A DNA stretch of 64,000 nt from Aphanomyces cochlioides (GCA_019828595.1 JAHQRK010000025.1:744001-808000); one strand, 5' to 3'; positions 21,478 to 32,299 are shown, counted from the first letter of the stretch. A program made the numbers and translations. The notes: generated by a model not told the origin, from the sequence alone.

Positions 21478-23247
21478 TTAGCTGTCTTGGTGATTGATCT
21501 TGTCAGTTTGCTTGGACTTTATTGCCTTTTCATCGAGTAAAGCTGTGAGGTATTTTACCATTTCAGGCTTATAATGACGTTGGGCGTTTTCAAGCGCAGC
21601 TTCGATATCAAAAGCTGTAAGTTTTCTTCGCTGATTAATATGATCGAGTAAATTCTCCTCTCCATAGACAATCGCATGGAAAAGCATACGACCATCTTCA
21701 AAGCCACTGTAATTGTCGATAAGGTAATCGAAAATCGCCAAAGACATGGAATTGGCCGGCAAACGGCCATGTTCGTCAAATAGACTATCCCAATCTTTTT
21801 CTTTGTAGCTCTCCATCAAATACTGAACCATTTCGAAATTATTCAAAGCGATGGCATCGCGCAGTGATCGTCCGGAACAACCTTCTGAGCGATTTTGTTG
21901 TAGAAATTTCACAATCTCGAAATGTCCGTAGTAGACTGCAGAGTTCATGGCAGCAGTTGTACATCCTTCCTTTCGATGCTCGTGTAAGAAACGAACCATT
22001 TCAAGATCGCCAACTGCGGCTGCATCATCCATGTCGCTCTGTTGGAATTGAACTTCTGAGCAGTTTTCATGGATATATTTGACAACTTCCAACAATCCAC
22101 TTCGATTTGCAGTGGTGTGCAAAATCGCGAGTTGGACGTGCTTTTGAGTGAATTGAACCCCATGGCTATGCAGAAACTGCGCCACGGCTAACGACAACGG
22201 ATAAATATTATGAAGAGGAAGTCCAAGGACGTGAATCACTTGGACAACTTGGATGTTGGCAGTGAAAATTGGCTTTTGAATATTTGTTTGGACATCTCTC
22301 GAGCGGTCCGATTGAAAATGTCGTTCGACAAGCCAGCTCAAAACTTCAGACTTGTTTTCTAGAGCCACAGGAACGATCCACTCAATTGATCCAGCTTCTT
22401 GATAGGTTCCCCAGAGCCATTCCAAGATTTCGACATGTCAATTGATTGCTGCAGCTTTCGCCATGAAAAAGGAGTAATTTCTTGCATTGGGCTGGTGCTC
22501 ACATAGTAGTTTGATTATTTCAAGGTTTCCTTTGGTAGCCGCACGGTCGTATAAATTGAATTTATCCGTGTTCACTTGGGGAAACGTGTCGAGGATAAAC
22601 TTAACAATATCTGTAAATCCACGATCGACTGCGACATCGATCATTGTAAATGGCACACAATTCAACGGATCAACCGAGTGCATGAACGAAACCATCTCGA
22701 GATTACCATTGCCGACAGCAAAATCCATGGTGAAATGTAACCAACGACCGATTTTTTGTTCTTGCAAATATTTCAAGAAAGGCAGGCTATTCACCCGCAC
22801 GACTAGATCGAGTAAATATTGCAAGTTTCCAGAATCATCACGAGGACATTCAAGTAATTTTGGCAGCAGAAATTGACCGATATGCAATTCATGACACATG
22901 ATTGCACAAGCCATGGCATCCACCGTGAGTAAGTTCCGTCGACAAGCCATGATACGCTTGACAATATCCAATTCCCCTTCAAAGATGGCCAAATGGAGCG
23001 GAAGTCGCTCGTCGCTACCCGCCGTGTTTAGAGCTAGGGATGCCAAATCCAGTTGACGATTTGGACACCGAGGAAGGGATCGAAACGATGGCCCAAGCGC
23101 AAGCATACCAACGTGAAGTACCGTCGTTTGTGCTCGTTCGGCAAATCGACTCCGTAGGTCGTCATAAATCCCATCTTGGAATTGAAAAATGAGTTTTGCA
23201 CAGGGCGATTCATGCTGCTGGAAGACCAATGCGGCAGCCGTTGCCAT
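21478..23247 (-). pseudogene. Ankyrin-repeat protein gene with one nonsense codon
   Basis: Two minus-strand frames lie in the same register: 23247-22438 (269 residues, ATG start) and 22425-21478. They are separated by TGA at 22438-22440. The surrounding residues are AAAIN-stop-HVEILEWL, exactly where an ankyrin repeat has Asn-Gly-His, so a GGA to TGA change explains it. Without it the protein would be about 590 residues of degenerate ankyrin repeats (for example GNLEMVSFMHS, GFTDIVKFILD, GNLEIIKLLCEH, GHFEIVKFLQQN). Such proteins act as protein-interaction scaffolds and are abundant in Saprolegniales. The second half has no ATG close to its beginning, so an independent short product is unlikely. 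Confidence 0.85.
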
Positions 23248-23526
23248 GATTTTCTTGCAACGACAATCTCACTTTCCTCATTGATTTCAACCGCAGATGT
23301 CGTTCGATCGAGCTAACTTGATTAGCATAAATTCCAAAAATGGAAAAAATCTTGTGCGAGCATAAGATAATACGAGAATACTGGATAAATTATTGAATAA
23401 TCCTGTATAAAATAATACATCAATGCTGGATTCCAGTCGTCCTGACGTTGTTACGAAAGTGGAGGCCGGCGCTAGAGCAGTCGGTACTTATATTTATTTC
23501 CACTAAGCCTACGACATGAACTCATT
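23248..23526. other. Upstream region of the ankyrin gene
   Basis: AT-rich intergenic sequence with no long frame. It should contain the promoter of the ankyrin gene, but no distinct element was recognised. Confidence 0.3.
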
Positions 23527-23995
23527 CAGCCGCAATATTCTTGTGAATCGTTCTTGTCACAACATTGACATCCGAGCTCAGCCGCAATATTCTTGTGAAT
23601 CGTTCTTGTCACAACATTGACATCCGAGCTGAAACATTTCTGTATCAAAAGGTATTAATTTCAGCCGCAATATTCTTGTGAATCGTTCTTGTCACAACAT
23701 TGACATCCGAGCTGAAACATATCTGTATCAAAAGGTATTAATTTATAGCATATCAGCCGCAATATTCTTGTGAATCGTTCTTGTCACAACATTGACATCC
23801 GAGCTCAGCCGCAATATTCTTGTGAATCGTTCTTGTCACAACATTGACATCCGAGCTGAAACATATCTGTATCAAAAGGTATTAATTTATAGCATCCGAG
23901 CTCAGCCGCAATATTCTTGTGAATCGTTCTTGTCACAACATTGACATCCGAGCTGAAACATATCTGTATCAAAAGGTATTAATTTATAGCATAAA
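23527..23995. repeat. Compound tandem array, 52-bp core
   Basis: Six copies of a 52-bp core (CAGCCGCAATATTCTTGTGA ... CATCCGAGCT) start at 23527, 23579, 23662, 23754, 23806 and 23903. Some are directly adjacent, others are separated by a 31-45-bp second module (GAAACATATCTGTATCAAAAGG plus ATTAATTTATAGCAT). The core holds a short dyad TTGTGA ... TCACAA. Copies are almost identical, so the array is young. Spacing alternates irregularly (52, 83, 92, 52, 97), unlike CRISPR. Confidence 0.85.
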
Positions 23996-24114
23996 AGGAC
24001 TAATAGAAATTTGACAATGTGTATGCAACTTTTCAACCTGTTACAAGTAATAGCTTGTTAAATGCAGAATATAGAGGATATAAATTTACTGACATATCGG
24101 TACCATATCCTCAG

Positions 24115-24382
24115 TGTAGGATAGTTGGTAAGGTCAGAGGAAGATGAGAAGTGAGTTAGATTAGCCAGCTTAGAGTTAAATCTATAAACTAAACAATACG
24201 GTATAGTTTTCGGTATACACTCGGCACGGCTACGGAATAATCTTCTGAGGGCCGTACACTCCCTGAGAACACACGTGCCTCTGGCCAATCTCAACTTAGT
24301 CAGACGGTGTCGTCAGCGTTGGACACGCTTGACTCGACACCCGTCTTGCCAGGCGACAACTATTAACCATTACTTTATTACA
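24115..24382 (-). repeat. 3' LTR of the gypsy element
   Basis: 268 bp. In the element's direction it starts TGTAATAAAGTAATGG and ends ATCCTACA, with TG...CA termini. Nearly identical to 29962-30229. Confidence 0.95.
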
Positions 24383-24392
24383 TTCTCCCCCC
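24383..24392 (-). other. Polypurine tract
   Basis: On the minus strand GGGGGGAGAA directly precedes the 3' LTR, the position of the plus-strand primer of LTR retrotransposons. Confidence 0.8.
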
Positions 24393-26152
24393 GTTGTCGC
24401 CCTGGCGGCTTGATTTCTTCGCTTGAGGTCTTCGAGCAGCTTCTTGAAATGCGAAACATGTTTGATGTCTTGCTCCAGCTCCCACGTAGGTTCGTGTTCA
24501 GGCAACCCATGTCACTTAACCAAATATTATTTCTTACGATTAAACTGTCTTTGCTTCAGCAGGGCTTCTAGGATGTAGAGCTCATTCCCTTCGTCATCGA
24601 GAACGATAGGCGTGGCTTTGGGGATCGGTCGGCCTTGAAATCGCGCGGGGTTTGGAACGTGGTGCTTCAGTCGATCAACGTTAAAGACGTCGTGAAGTCG
24701 ACTCATGCTCTTGGGCAGTTCAAGCCTCATGGCATTGGGATTAATTACTTCGATTATCTTAAATGGCCCAATGTAGCGCGGAACAAGCTTTGCCTTTTCC
24801 GCCTGGCTAGATACTTTGGCATGCTTCAACGGGATGTTTCGTGTAGCTAACAGAACAAAGTCGCCTTCTTTAAAGTTTACATTGGCTCGTCTTCTATCGT
24901 AGTACTCCTTTTGTCTTGCTTGAGCCTTCTTTAGGTTCTCCAAGGCCATCTTGACAAGTTCTTTGCGACGCTCGGCAAAGTTCTTGGCATACTCGTTCAG
25001 TGTCTGGATGTCGTTCAACACTGGATTGCGTAGCTTCCTTCCAGTATCGACTTCGAATGGAGTTAAACCAGTAGACGTCTGTATTAAGCCTTGGTGGACA
25101 TACTCTATGGTGCCTAAGTGCTCACTCCAGTCATGGCCCAAGTAGGACACTTGACATCTCAACGCGTCTTCGAGCGTTCTGTTCTGTCGCTCGGTTGCTC
25201 CATCGCTTTGAGCTCTGCCAGCAGTAGTCATGAAATGCTTAACTCCCATTATCTTCATTAACTCCTGCCAAAACTGGCTGGTGAACTTTGGATCGCGATC
25301 GCTGATGATCACAACAGGTAGGCCATGATTGCGAACGACTGCGTCGAAGAACTCCATGGCTGCTTGCGGTGCGGCTACGTTTGACACCGTGGCGCAGTAC
25401 TTGGGACGCTTTGAAGTCTTGTCAACGCATGTCATGATCGCATCTTTGCCGTTCGAGACAGGCAAACCGGTGATCCAGTCGACGGACACTGTGTGCCAAC
25501 ACTCATCAGGAGACTTGATGGGAATCATGTGTCCATTAGCTTTAGCACTACTAGACTTGTATCTTGCGCACGTCTCGCATGTGGCGACATAAAGCTTCAC
25601 GTCGTCTTCTAGACCCTTCCAGTAGTACAATTGCGCAATGTGAAGCTGCGTTCGACGGGCACCAGGGTGAGCTGCGGTGCTCGTGTCATGACTTTGCGAG
25701 ATAATCTCGCACTTGAGTTCATCATCGTCGGGAACGCAGAGTCTCCACACTTGATCCTTAGACTTCACAAAGTAAAGATTGTCCTTCTTTATGTACTTAG
25801 AGCTATCGTTGTACTCGTTGCTCTTGGCATAAGCTCGCTCGAACCGCTTGACTAAGTCGTCGTTCATCTTGACTGTGCTATACGACACTTCTTCCGCATG
25901 GTTGATGACTATGTGTTGTGGAACCTCGACTTCGAGTAGCTTTAACTCCGTCTCCTCCCCCCGAGAAGGCGAGTCAGTCATCAACGCAAGTGTACGCATG
26001 TCAATAGATCGCAGAGTCGCGACGCGCTCAGTCCATGAGTGGATGCCGCGATAGCGGTTGTAGCACGAAGTATCGCAGTGATGAACAGCACAAGTGTTAA
26101 CTTGAGCGCTGGACCGAGGTGGTCGAGAGAGAGCATCAGCTACAACGTTCAT
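24393..26152 (-). pseudogene. Gypsy integrase plus interrupted chromodomain
   Basis: Frame 26152-24527 opens with VADALSRPP (end of RNase H) and holds the H-H-C-C zinc domain (HPGARRTQLHIAQLYYWKG ... CETCARYK), the catalytic core with Asp in SVDWITGLP, Asp in SDRDPKFTSQF and Glu in DGATERQNR, and the FEVDTG and LVPRYIGPFKI segments. The chromodomain (LYILEALL ... then YLVK, HGLPEHEPTWELE) is cut by TAA at 24527-24529 and TGA at 24512-24514. The latter replaces the tryptophan of VKWHG. The same frame continues beyond both stops to the LTR. The chromodomain normally guides integration to particular chromatin. Confidence 0.9.
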
Positions 26153-26570
26153 CTTGCCTGGTCGATGATGTAGTGTGAAATCAAAACTTCCAAAGAAGTC
26201 AAGCGTGTTAGCTTAGCGGTTAAGACTGGAGTCTTCAGAAACCACTGACATGTCGAGTTGTCGGTGAAGACATCAAAATGCGAACCGTAGACATAAGGTC
26301 TCCATTTGGTTAACGCTAACTTGATCGCATACAACTCCTTCTCGTGTGATGGCCAATTTCGCTCGGTATCGCCCAATTTCTTTGACAAGAACGCGACTGG
26401 GCGGTCGTTGCCATCATCGTCTTGCTGGGAAAGTACTGCTCCGCAGCAATAGCCTGAAGCGTCGGTCGTGATCATGAAGGGCTTGTCGAAGTTTGGTAGT
26501 TGAAGAACTGGAGCTTGCTGTAGGGCTGCTTTGATGGTCAGGAAGGCTTTCTCCTGGCGATCACTCCAAG
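26149..26570 (-). pseudogene. Gypsy RNase H segment
   Basis: Frame to 26475 and its upstream extension encode TTDASGYCCGAVLSQ, FLSKKLGDTERNW, EKELYAIKLALTKWRPY and FTDNSTCQWF, the RNase H domain that follows RT in Ty3/gypsy. It is in a different frame from gag-RT upstream (shift at about 26575, where one base is missing in PWTWSDRQEK) and from integrase downstream (shift at about 26205, where the family's TRWLDFF segment has lost a few bases). Confidence 0.9.
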
Positions 26571-29165
26571 TCCAGGGAACACTGCTTTCGCTAGATCGCT
26601 CATAGGCAACACAAGATTGGCATAGTTAGCTATGAATTTACGATAGTAACCAGCCATCCCGAGAAAACTCAACAGCTCCTTGCGATTAGTGGGAGATGAC
26701 CACTTCTCGATCGCTCGAACTTTGTTGCTGTCGACTTGCAAGCCTTCAGCAGAGATCGTGCGACCCAAAAAGTCGACTTTGGGTACCGCAAACGCGCATT
26801 TCTCCATCCTTGCATACAGCTTCTCCTTGCGTAACACTTCGAGAACACAACGCAAATGGTTGACATGTTCATTAAGATGCTTAGAGTGCACGCAGATGTC
26901 ATCTAAGTAGACGACTACAAAGGGGAACTTGTCGAAAAGAGATCGCATAAGTCTTGACCAGATGCCTGGCATGCCTGCCAGTCCCATCGGCGCAACACAC
27001 CACTGCAAAATCTCCTTGTGCGTTCGGAAGGCAGTGTACTTTCGAGCATGGGGCTCGACCAGCATTTGGTGGTATCCTGACGCAAGATCGATCTTCGTGA
27101 ACACTGTACAACCATGCATGTTGTTGAACAGGTCTTCAATGTTGGGCAGCGGAATCTTGGGGATTTCCGTCTGTGAGTTGACATGGCGGTAGTCAAGCAC
27201 CCAGCGTATAGGCGTGTTGGGCGTCGCAGTCTTTAGCCACACTTGTCGCGAAGGTAGCTTGCCGTTCTCGTCCTTCTTGGGTACGCCAAAGATATTGGAA
27301 ACCCAGTCGCTCGTTGACAATTCAACCCAACCTTTCTTTTTCAAGTTATCTACCAACTTGTCTAACGCCGCTTGCTCAACCTTAGCTAGACGGAAGGGAG
27401 CTCGGTTCTGTGGCTTCGCATCGGGCTTCAACTGTAGATCGAACTGCACGGCACGCTTGGGAGGCAACTTATCAGGCAGCTCGGCAGGAAACACATCCTT
27501 CAACTCTTCCAGCAGTTCAACGATCTCTGGAGGCTTAGGCAGAAGCTGAGGATCGAAATGACAAAGCTTTATTATCCATCCAGCCACGCTAGTCGAGACG
27601 GTATTGACTTCTACTTCATCGTCTATCGACTCAATTTCATGCTTGCGCCAATTGATGACTGGATTGAACTTCCTGAACCACGGTTGGCCCTGTATCACAT
27701 CAAACGCCTTGTCTTTGAGATCCCATTCGGTCATCACTGTGTCCTTGAACGTGAAGAACTCAACGTGGATCGTCTCCTTCACTTCTTTCGTCTGCGTCTC
27801 CTGCGAGAGCACGCCATCATAGCCCGCAATTCGCACGTTCTTCATTCTCATGACGTTCTTGCCGAGTCCGAGTCGGCACAACGAGTTGGTCGTTCCTGAG
27901 TCAATGAGCACCTTCACAACTTTGCCGTTCATTACGCCAGACTTAATCATCAACGCTTCGTTCTTCATATCCCGCGACCTCGCTGTCGCATGCGCCACTT
28001 GTCTTGCTTCTACTTCAGGCGCTATCGCACTTGCATCCGCGTCAACCTCATCAACACAACCAAAGGTGATGTATTCAACGTCCTCTGGACTTAACTCTTC
28101 TCGCACTTCGACATTGTTCTGTCGGCTCCGGGGCGGTTGCCCTGACACTCGTCGCTTTGGCTTTCGGCACTCTGACGCAATGTGCCCGATCTTCTGGCAG
28201 TTGTAGCAGCAAAGCTTGCTGCGGTCCTTCTTGTGTTCACGCCTCACATGGAGGTTGTCGACCTCCATGTCGTCAGGCTCACGCTGTTCGCTTCGTGGAG
28301 GTGGTCTCTCCTCATGACGCTCGCGATCTCGATCAATCTTGGCTCGTAATGGTCTCTCCGACTTGCCCACTATGCCCAGTGACACTGCATGCGCACGCTC
28401 ATACTCCAACGCCGCCTTGATGGCAGACGACAACGTTTGACACTGTCTGTACTTGATCTCTTCGCGCGTCTTCAGTCGCAAGCCGCGCGTGAAGAAGGTC
28501 ACCTTGTCCAACTCAGACATGTCACGCACTTCAGTACAAATACGACGGAACTTCTCGATGTATTCAAGTAGATCCTTACAGTTCTTCTGCTGGAGTGAAA
28601 ACAACTTGTCGCGCAGGCGCTCTTGCAGATCGTCAGGCTCGAACTCCTTGCGTAGGGCTTTCTCGAAGTCAACGAGGGTATTAAGGCCACTACCCCCTTT
28701 ATGTGGCTCGAACTCCTTGCGTAGGGCTTTCTCGAAGTCAACGAGGGTATTAAGGCCACTACCCCCTTTATGTGACGCCAACTCTTGGTACCATGCCGCC
28801 GCTTGGCCTTTGAGGTTGGCGACCACCATGGCCAGACACCTCGCTTCGACTTCCTTGTCTTCCACATAGTTCAAGTTCTTCGCCTTGAAAAAGGTCTCAA
28901 CACGGTGAATGTAAAGACCAATACTTTCATTAATGCGCCCGTGGTAACTAGGCATAGACAGTCCTTCTACTCGCCGCTCTGTGTCGCGTTGCACCGGAAG
29001 AGGTGCCTCTTGTGCTTGCTCTTGCTGCTTAAGCAAGCGTTCTTGAAGTACTTGCTGATTCTCAACAAGTCGTGCTTGGGTTTGGGTTTGTGTCTGCAGC
29101 AGCTGATTGATTTGCTGCTGCTGCTGTTCCATCGTCGCAAATAACCTCATAAAGAACTCTTCCAT
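26538..29165 (-). pseudogene. Gypsy gag-protease-reverse transcriptase polyprotein
   Basis: Frame of 875 residues from ATG 29165. Residues 1-60 are a Gln-rich coiled coil. Residues 65-265 are the retrotransposon gag region, with a 23-residue tandem duplication at about 132-177. The CCHC knuckle is C320, C323, H328, C333 (CYNCQKIGHIASEC). The aspartic protease motif LIDSGTTNSL is near 420-429. RT spans about 590-830 with KIDLASGYHQ, QWCVAPMGLAGMP and the active site YLDD at 753-756. It ends prematurely (AVFPGLG...) by frameshift at about 26575. Fusion of gag and pol in one frame is common among chromoviruses. Confidence 0.93.
28636..28773 (-). repeat. 69-bp tandem duplication inside gag
   Basis: 28636-28704 and 28705-28773 are two essentially identical 69-bp units, which insert 23 residues (GGSGLNTLVDFEKALRKEFE and flanks) in frame. 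It keeps gag open. Confidence 0.9.
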
Positions 29166-29270
29166 GTTTTCTTAATATCTTCCTTTTTTCTGGTCTTGAC
29201 TTCTTAATTTGTTCTTGAAATGTTTCTTAAATGCACTCTTTTGTTCTTTTTGTCTTCTTTTTTCTTCTTT

Positions 29271-29702
29271 TTATTTCTTTTTTTGTCTTGAAAATGTCTT
29301 TTTTTGTATGGACTCGGACGCTTCTGATTGGACGTCGGTCTTTGGCTTTTCTTCCTTGGGTTTAGGTTTGTAGTCGAGGAGGGCGTCGATTTCTTCGCCA
29401 ATTAGTTCGCTCAAAATTTTTAAGTGAGTTTGAACGTCGACTAATTTGTCCGAAATGTACTTGGCGCGATTCGAGTACTTTCGCGATTCTTCGAGACGAC
29501 GGGTGAACCCGTTGGCGACGCGGACGAGGTTGGAGATCTTGTTGTCGAGGCTTGATCGGATTTCGTCGAGGTCCTTGATTTGATCCGCCTCCAAATAATG
29601 AATTTTACTAAAACTCGCTTTAAACCTACTCTTTTCTACTCTACTCTTGTCGCCTTGGTCGCTCGCCTTGCGCTTCTTGTTCGCCTTGGTCGCTGTCTTC
29701 AT
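29271..29702 (-). CDS. Small coiled-coil ORF between 5' LTR and gag
   Basis: A minus frame open from 29783. The first ATG with plausible context, 29702, gives about 143 residues (MKTATKANKKRKASDQGDKS ...). It is basic at the start, then helical and heptad-like (DLDEIRSSLDNKISNLVRVA, YISDKLVDVQTHLKILSELI), with a Lys-rich end. It precedes gag by about 100 bases of pyrimidine-rich plus-strand sequence. I do not recognise a family. It could be an accessory or leader protein of the element. No homologue lies in the window. Confidence 0.5.
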   Translation of the reverse strand: MKTATKANKKRKASDQGDKSRVEKSRFKASFSKIHYLEADQIKDLDEIRSSLDNKISNLVRVANGFTRRLEESRKYSNRAKYISDKLVDVQTHLKILSELIGEEIDALLDYKPKPKEEKPKTDVQSEASESIQKKTFSRQKKK

Positions 29703-29939
29703 ACACGACACGGTCTTTCGATTGCACCAGATGTAAGAGCCCAAGACTCGACACTCCACCCAAGCAGGCTCTAGGATGCCCACAGCGCGGGGGAATGCAG
29801 CGGACAGGCTCGAACGCTAGTGTTCGCGTAGATCTAACACTGGTCGCCTGGACGGTCAACGATGAGCCGTCGCGTGAACCAGATAAGATAACCCCTTCAA
29901 CCCTCGAGCTATGCCTCCGGGTCTAGCGTCCTTGGTGTC

Positions 29940-29961
29940 GTGAACCACAAGTGCTACCAAC
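29940..29961 (-). other. Candidate primer-binding site
   Basis: Directly inside the 5' LTR the minus strand reads GTTGGTAGCACTTGTGG. The TGGTAGCA part begins like a tRNA 3'-end complement, two bases from the LTR edge. Which tRNA it would pair with was not resolved. Confidence 0.5.
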
Positions 29962-30229
29962 TGTAGGATAGTTGGTAAGGTCAGAGGAAGATGAGAAGTG
30001 AGTTAGATTAGCCAGCTTAGAGTTAAATCTATAAACTAAACAATACGGCATAGTTTTCGGTATACACTCGGCACGGCTACGGAATAATCTTCTGAGGGCC
30101 GTACACTCCCTGAGAACACACGTGCCTCTGGCCAATCTCAACTTAGTCAGACGGTGTCGTCAGCGTTGGACACGCTTGACTCGACACCCGTCTTGCCAGG
30201 CGACAACTATTAACCATTACTTTATTACA
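29962..30229 (-). repeat. 5' LTR of the gypsy element
   Basis: 268 bp, nearly identical to 24115-24382 and followed by the right CTCAG target duplication. Confidence 0.95.
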
Positions 30230-30234
30230 CTCAG

Positions 30235-30892
30235 AGTCAAGAAAGCTGACGCGGGTTGCAAAGCCATGGCATCACTAAAAAACGACAATTTTGGCAGCTT
30301 CCAAGCTCAATATTGCCACATATGATTGCAACAGCAGTGACGTCCACATCGCCCACGCACTGCGAAAACTAACCACTGAATTTTAAGGCTAAAATGATAC
30401 AACATTTAAATCTTTGAGTGAAGCAACCATCGGAAGAAGTCACGAGACGACATTCTCTTGGTTTGAAAACATTAAAAATCAACGGCTTCTCGAGTCGGGA
30501 GCCCTCCACTTTGAAGCTCACTTTGCTGGGAGGACAGTCCAGACTTTCAAATTCGATGCGGTTTCTCCTCGAGAACGGATTCATGCCAGCGACAACAATT
30601 AGTCGAGATGGAATGTACTGGTAAAGATCAATCGCTATAATCGCCATAATTGTTATTACAGTGCAGTGGCGTTCTGAATTCCTCATACTGTATCTAATTC
30701 TCACAAGGACATAGCGGAAGATAATCTCTGCAGCGTTAGGATGCACTTAACAAGTTTGTTTTGGTCGTAATGTATGAACTGAGCAATCAAATATACCTGT
30801 CACCGCGGTTCAAGGATAGATACAACGTTGACTTCGAACATGTTGTTTTGTCATTTAAAATGATGGAATTCGTTAGACAGTGGACATTCAAA
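30235..30892. other. No supported gene
   Basis: Pre-insertion target sequence. A minus frame 30369-30746 and overlapping plus frames exist without a recognisable domain. A short plus stretch (LKTLKINGFS, TLKLTLLGG) is leucine-rich and might be decayed LRR sequence, but this is weak. Confidence 0.3.
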
Positions 30893-32098
30893 TCAGCGTG
30901 TGTTGTTCAAAAGGCTAATCGACCGCTTGAGTGCCAGCTCCTGCAACGCTTCGCATTCCGTTGGAGAATACAATTCCGCAAAACGAGTCCTCGAATATGC
31001 AATCGGAAGCTGCTTCACTGTAGGCGAGACTACGTTGATAAATAGCATCAACGTTTCAAATGGCACCTCAGACCGCAAGTCTAACTCTTGAAGCGCTGGG
31101 AGGTGACGAAGTACTTCTGCCACCTCGTTGGCCTCAGTGCCTTCCATCTTACCGCATTCCATGATAAGAATCTCCACTTTGGATTGCTTTAATAACGGCG
31201 CCATTGTCGACCAAATATTGCAATGGCCAACATATTTAATTCCAAGAATATACAGAGTTTCGATATCGTCGACAAGAATTGGACGAAAACCTTTGATGAA
31301 ACCACTCAGTTTGTCCAAATCCAAACCTTCGTATCCACCATCACGTGGACCGTTGAACTCCAGCAGCGCCAATTTCTTTCGACGATTGAACTTTCCTAGG
31401 ATTCTCCACTTGGAAGCATTAATCTCCTTCATGACAAAACGCTCCAATGTTGGTTTTTCCAGCGCAGAAGTCACAATCTGTTGTCTTAAATCGTTGTTCT
31501 CCCACGAGTATCCTTTCATTGATATGAATTGGACGGGGTGGGAAACAACCCAAGTTAGGAGGTCATTGGCCATAGAAGTTGACATATTGGTGGTCACCGA
31601 AGATGAAAAAAAGAGGCAAGAAGCAACACTCTCCAAATCCAGTTTCCGCAACGAGGAGCTCGACGCTACATACTGAAATAATCCCACAGCTATTTCATGT
31701 TCAGAGAATTGCCACGAGATTTCTGAAAGGTATTTCAGGCAGGAGAGAGTTTCAAAAACTAATTTTGGGTTGATCGCATCTTTGTCAATCGATACGATTC
31801 GAATGTTTTTCCATTGGTTCAGCGTATTCAAGTCGACAAACGGTCTCGACTTGGATCGCAGGTGTGTGCATGTCCAGTGTACTGACACAGTAGGAAGAGC
31901 AATTTGACGAAACCAAGCGACATCAGTCGTGATATTCACAAAGACTTTCGAGTAGAGCTTGGCAATTCGCCAAAGTCGATAACCTTCGAAGCATTCAGCC
32001 CAGGAGAAAATTGGAAATGAATAATTTTTAATTATTAGCTGCGAATTTAAATGCAAGTGATACGAAATAAAAGCTAAAAAATACGAAATTAAATGCAA
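30893..32098 (-). CDS. FLR-family protein with replaced N terminus
   Basis: An uninterrupted 401-codon frame. From about residue 43 it matches the family: LWRIAKLYSKVFVNITTDVA, WFRQIALPTVSVHW, WKNIRIVSID, FQYVASSSSLRKLDL, SMANDLLTWVVSHPVQF, YSWENNDLRQQIVTSALEKP, LRHLPALQELDLR and LALKRSISLL. The F-box-like block and LGPLEHLWQL are absent. The first 40 residues are an AT-rich stretch (MHLISYFLAFISYHL) that overlaps degenerate tandem repeats. It is therefore a 5'-truncated copy that may or may not be expressed; a true start may be further in. Its nearest relative is the broken copy at 32300-32959 in head-to-head orientation. Confidence 0.65.
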   Translation of the reverse strand: MHLISYFLAFISYHLHLNSQLIIKNYSFPIFSWAECFEGYRLWRIAKLYSKVFVNITTDVAWFRQIALPTVSVHWTCTHLRSKSRPFVDLNTLNQWKNIRIVSIDKDAINPKLVFETLSCLKYLSEISWQFSEHEIAVGLFQYVASSSSLRKLDLESVASCLFFSSSVTTNMSTSMANDLLTWVVSHPVQFISMKGYSWENNDLRQQIVTSALEKPTLERFVMKEINASKWRILGKFNRRKKLALLEFNGPRDGGYEGLDLDKLSGFIKGFRPILVDDIETLYILGIKYVGHCNIWSTMAPLLKQSKVEILIMECGKMEGTEANEVAEVLRHLPALQELDLRSEVPFETLMLFINVVSPTVKQLPIAYSRTRFAELYSPTECEALQELALKRSISLLNNTR

Positions 32099-32245
32099 GA
32101 GGTATTAAATATAATTAAAGTCATGCGAAATATAAATCGATTTTCGTCGCCGGCCACGAAATTAAATGCAAGTCATTCGAAATATATTGCACGTGATGCG
32201 AAATATATTGCAAATGGTACGAAATATATCGCATGTTAAACGAAC
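32040..32245. repeat. Degenerate AT-rich tandem repeat
   Basis: Recurring units of about 20-27 bases built on ACGAAATATATTGCA and GAAATTAAATGCAAGT. The array lies between the two inverted FLR copies and marks where both lose their 5' blocks. Confidence 0.65.
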
Positions 32246-32299
32246 TAAACCGGCAAATGGTGTAGTATCGTCATTTCAACTTCTACGACCAATAACCCC

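Larger units (their letters stand above)
24110..30234 (-). mobile_element. Full-length Ty3/gypsy LTR retrotransposon with CTCAG TSD
   Basis: LTRs of 268 bp at 24115-24382 and 29962-30229 enclose about 5.6 kb. CTCAG at 24110-24114 and 30230-30234 is a perfect 5-bp target-site duplication. In the element's (minus) direction it has a 5' LTR, a small coiled-coil frame, gag-protease-RT, RNase H, integrase and a chromodomain, then a polypurine tract and the 3' LTR. The order RT-RNase H-integrase and the C-terminal chromodomain place it among Ty3/gypsy chromoviruses. I can see only about one or two LTR differences (for example T/C in ACGGTATAG versus ACGGCATAG), so insertion was recent, yet the coding region has two frameshifts and two stops. 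Confidence 0.95.

Noticed and set aside
23527..23995. CRISPR array
   Set aside because: Repeats are partly adjacent with no spacers and the intervening module is itself repeated; no cas genes, and the context is eukaryotic.
26149..26575. Programmed frameshifting between gag-RT, RNase H and integrase
   Set aside because: Shifts fall inside RNase H domain boundaries with base losses at conserved residues and no slippery site; damage is more likely.
28453..28869. 138-codon plus frame
   Set aside because: Opposite gag; contains the 69-bp duplication only as a shadow.
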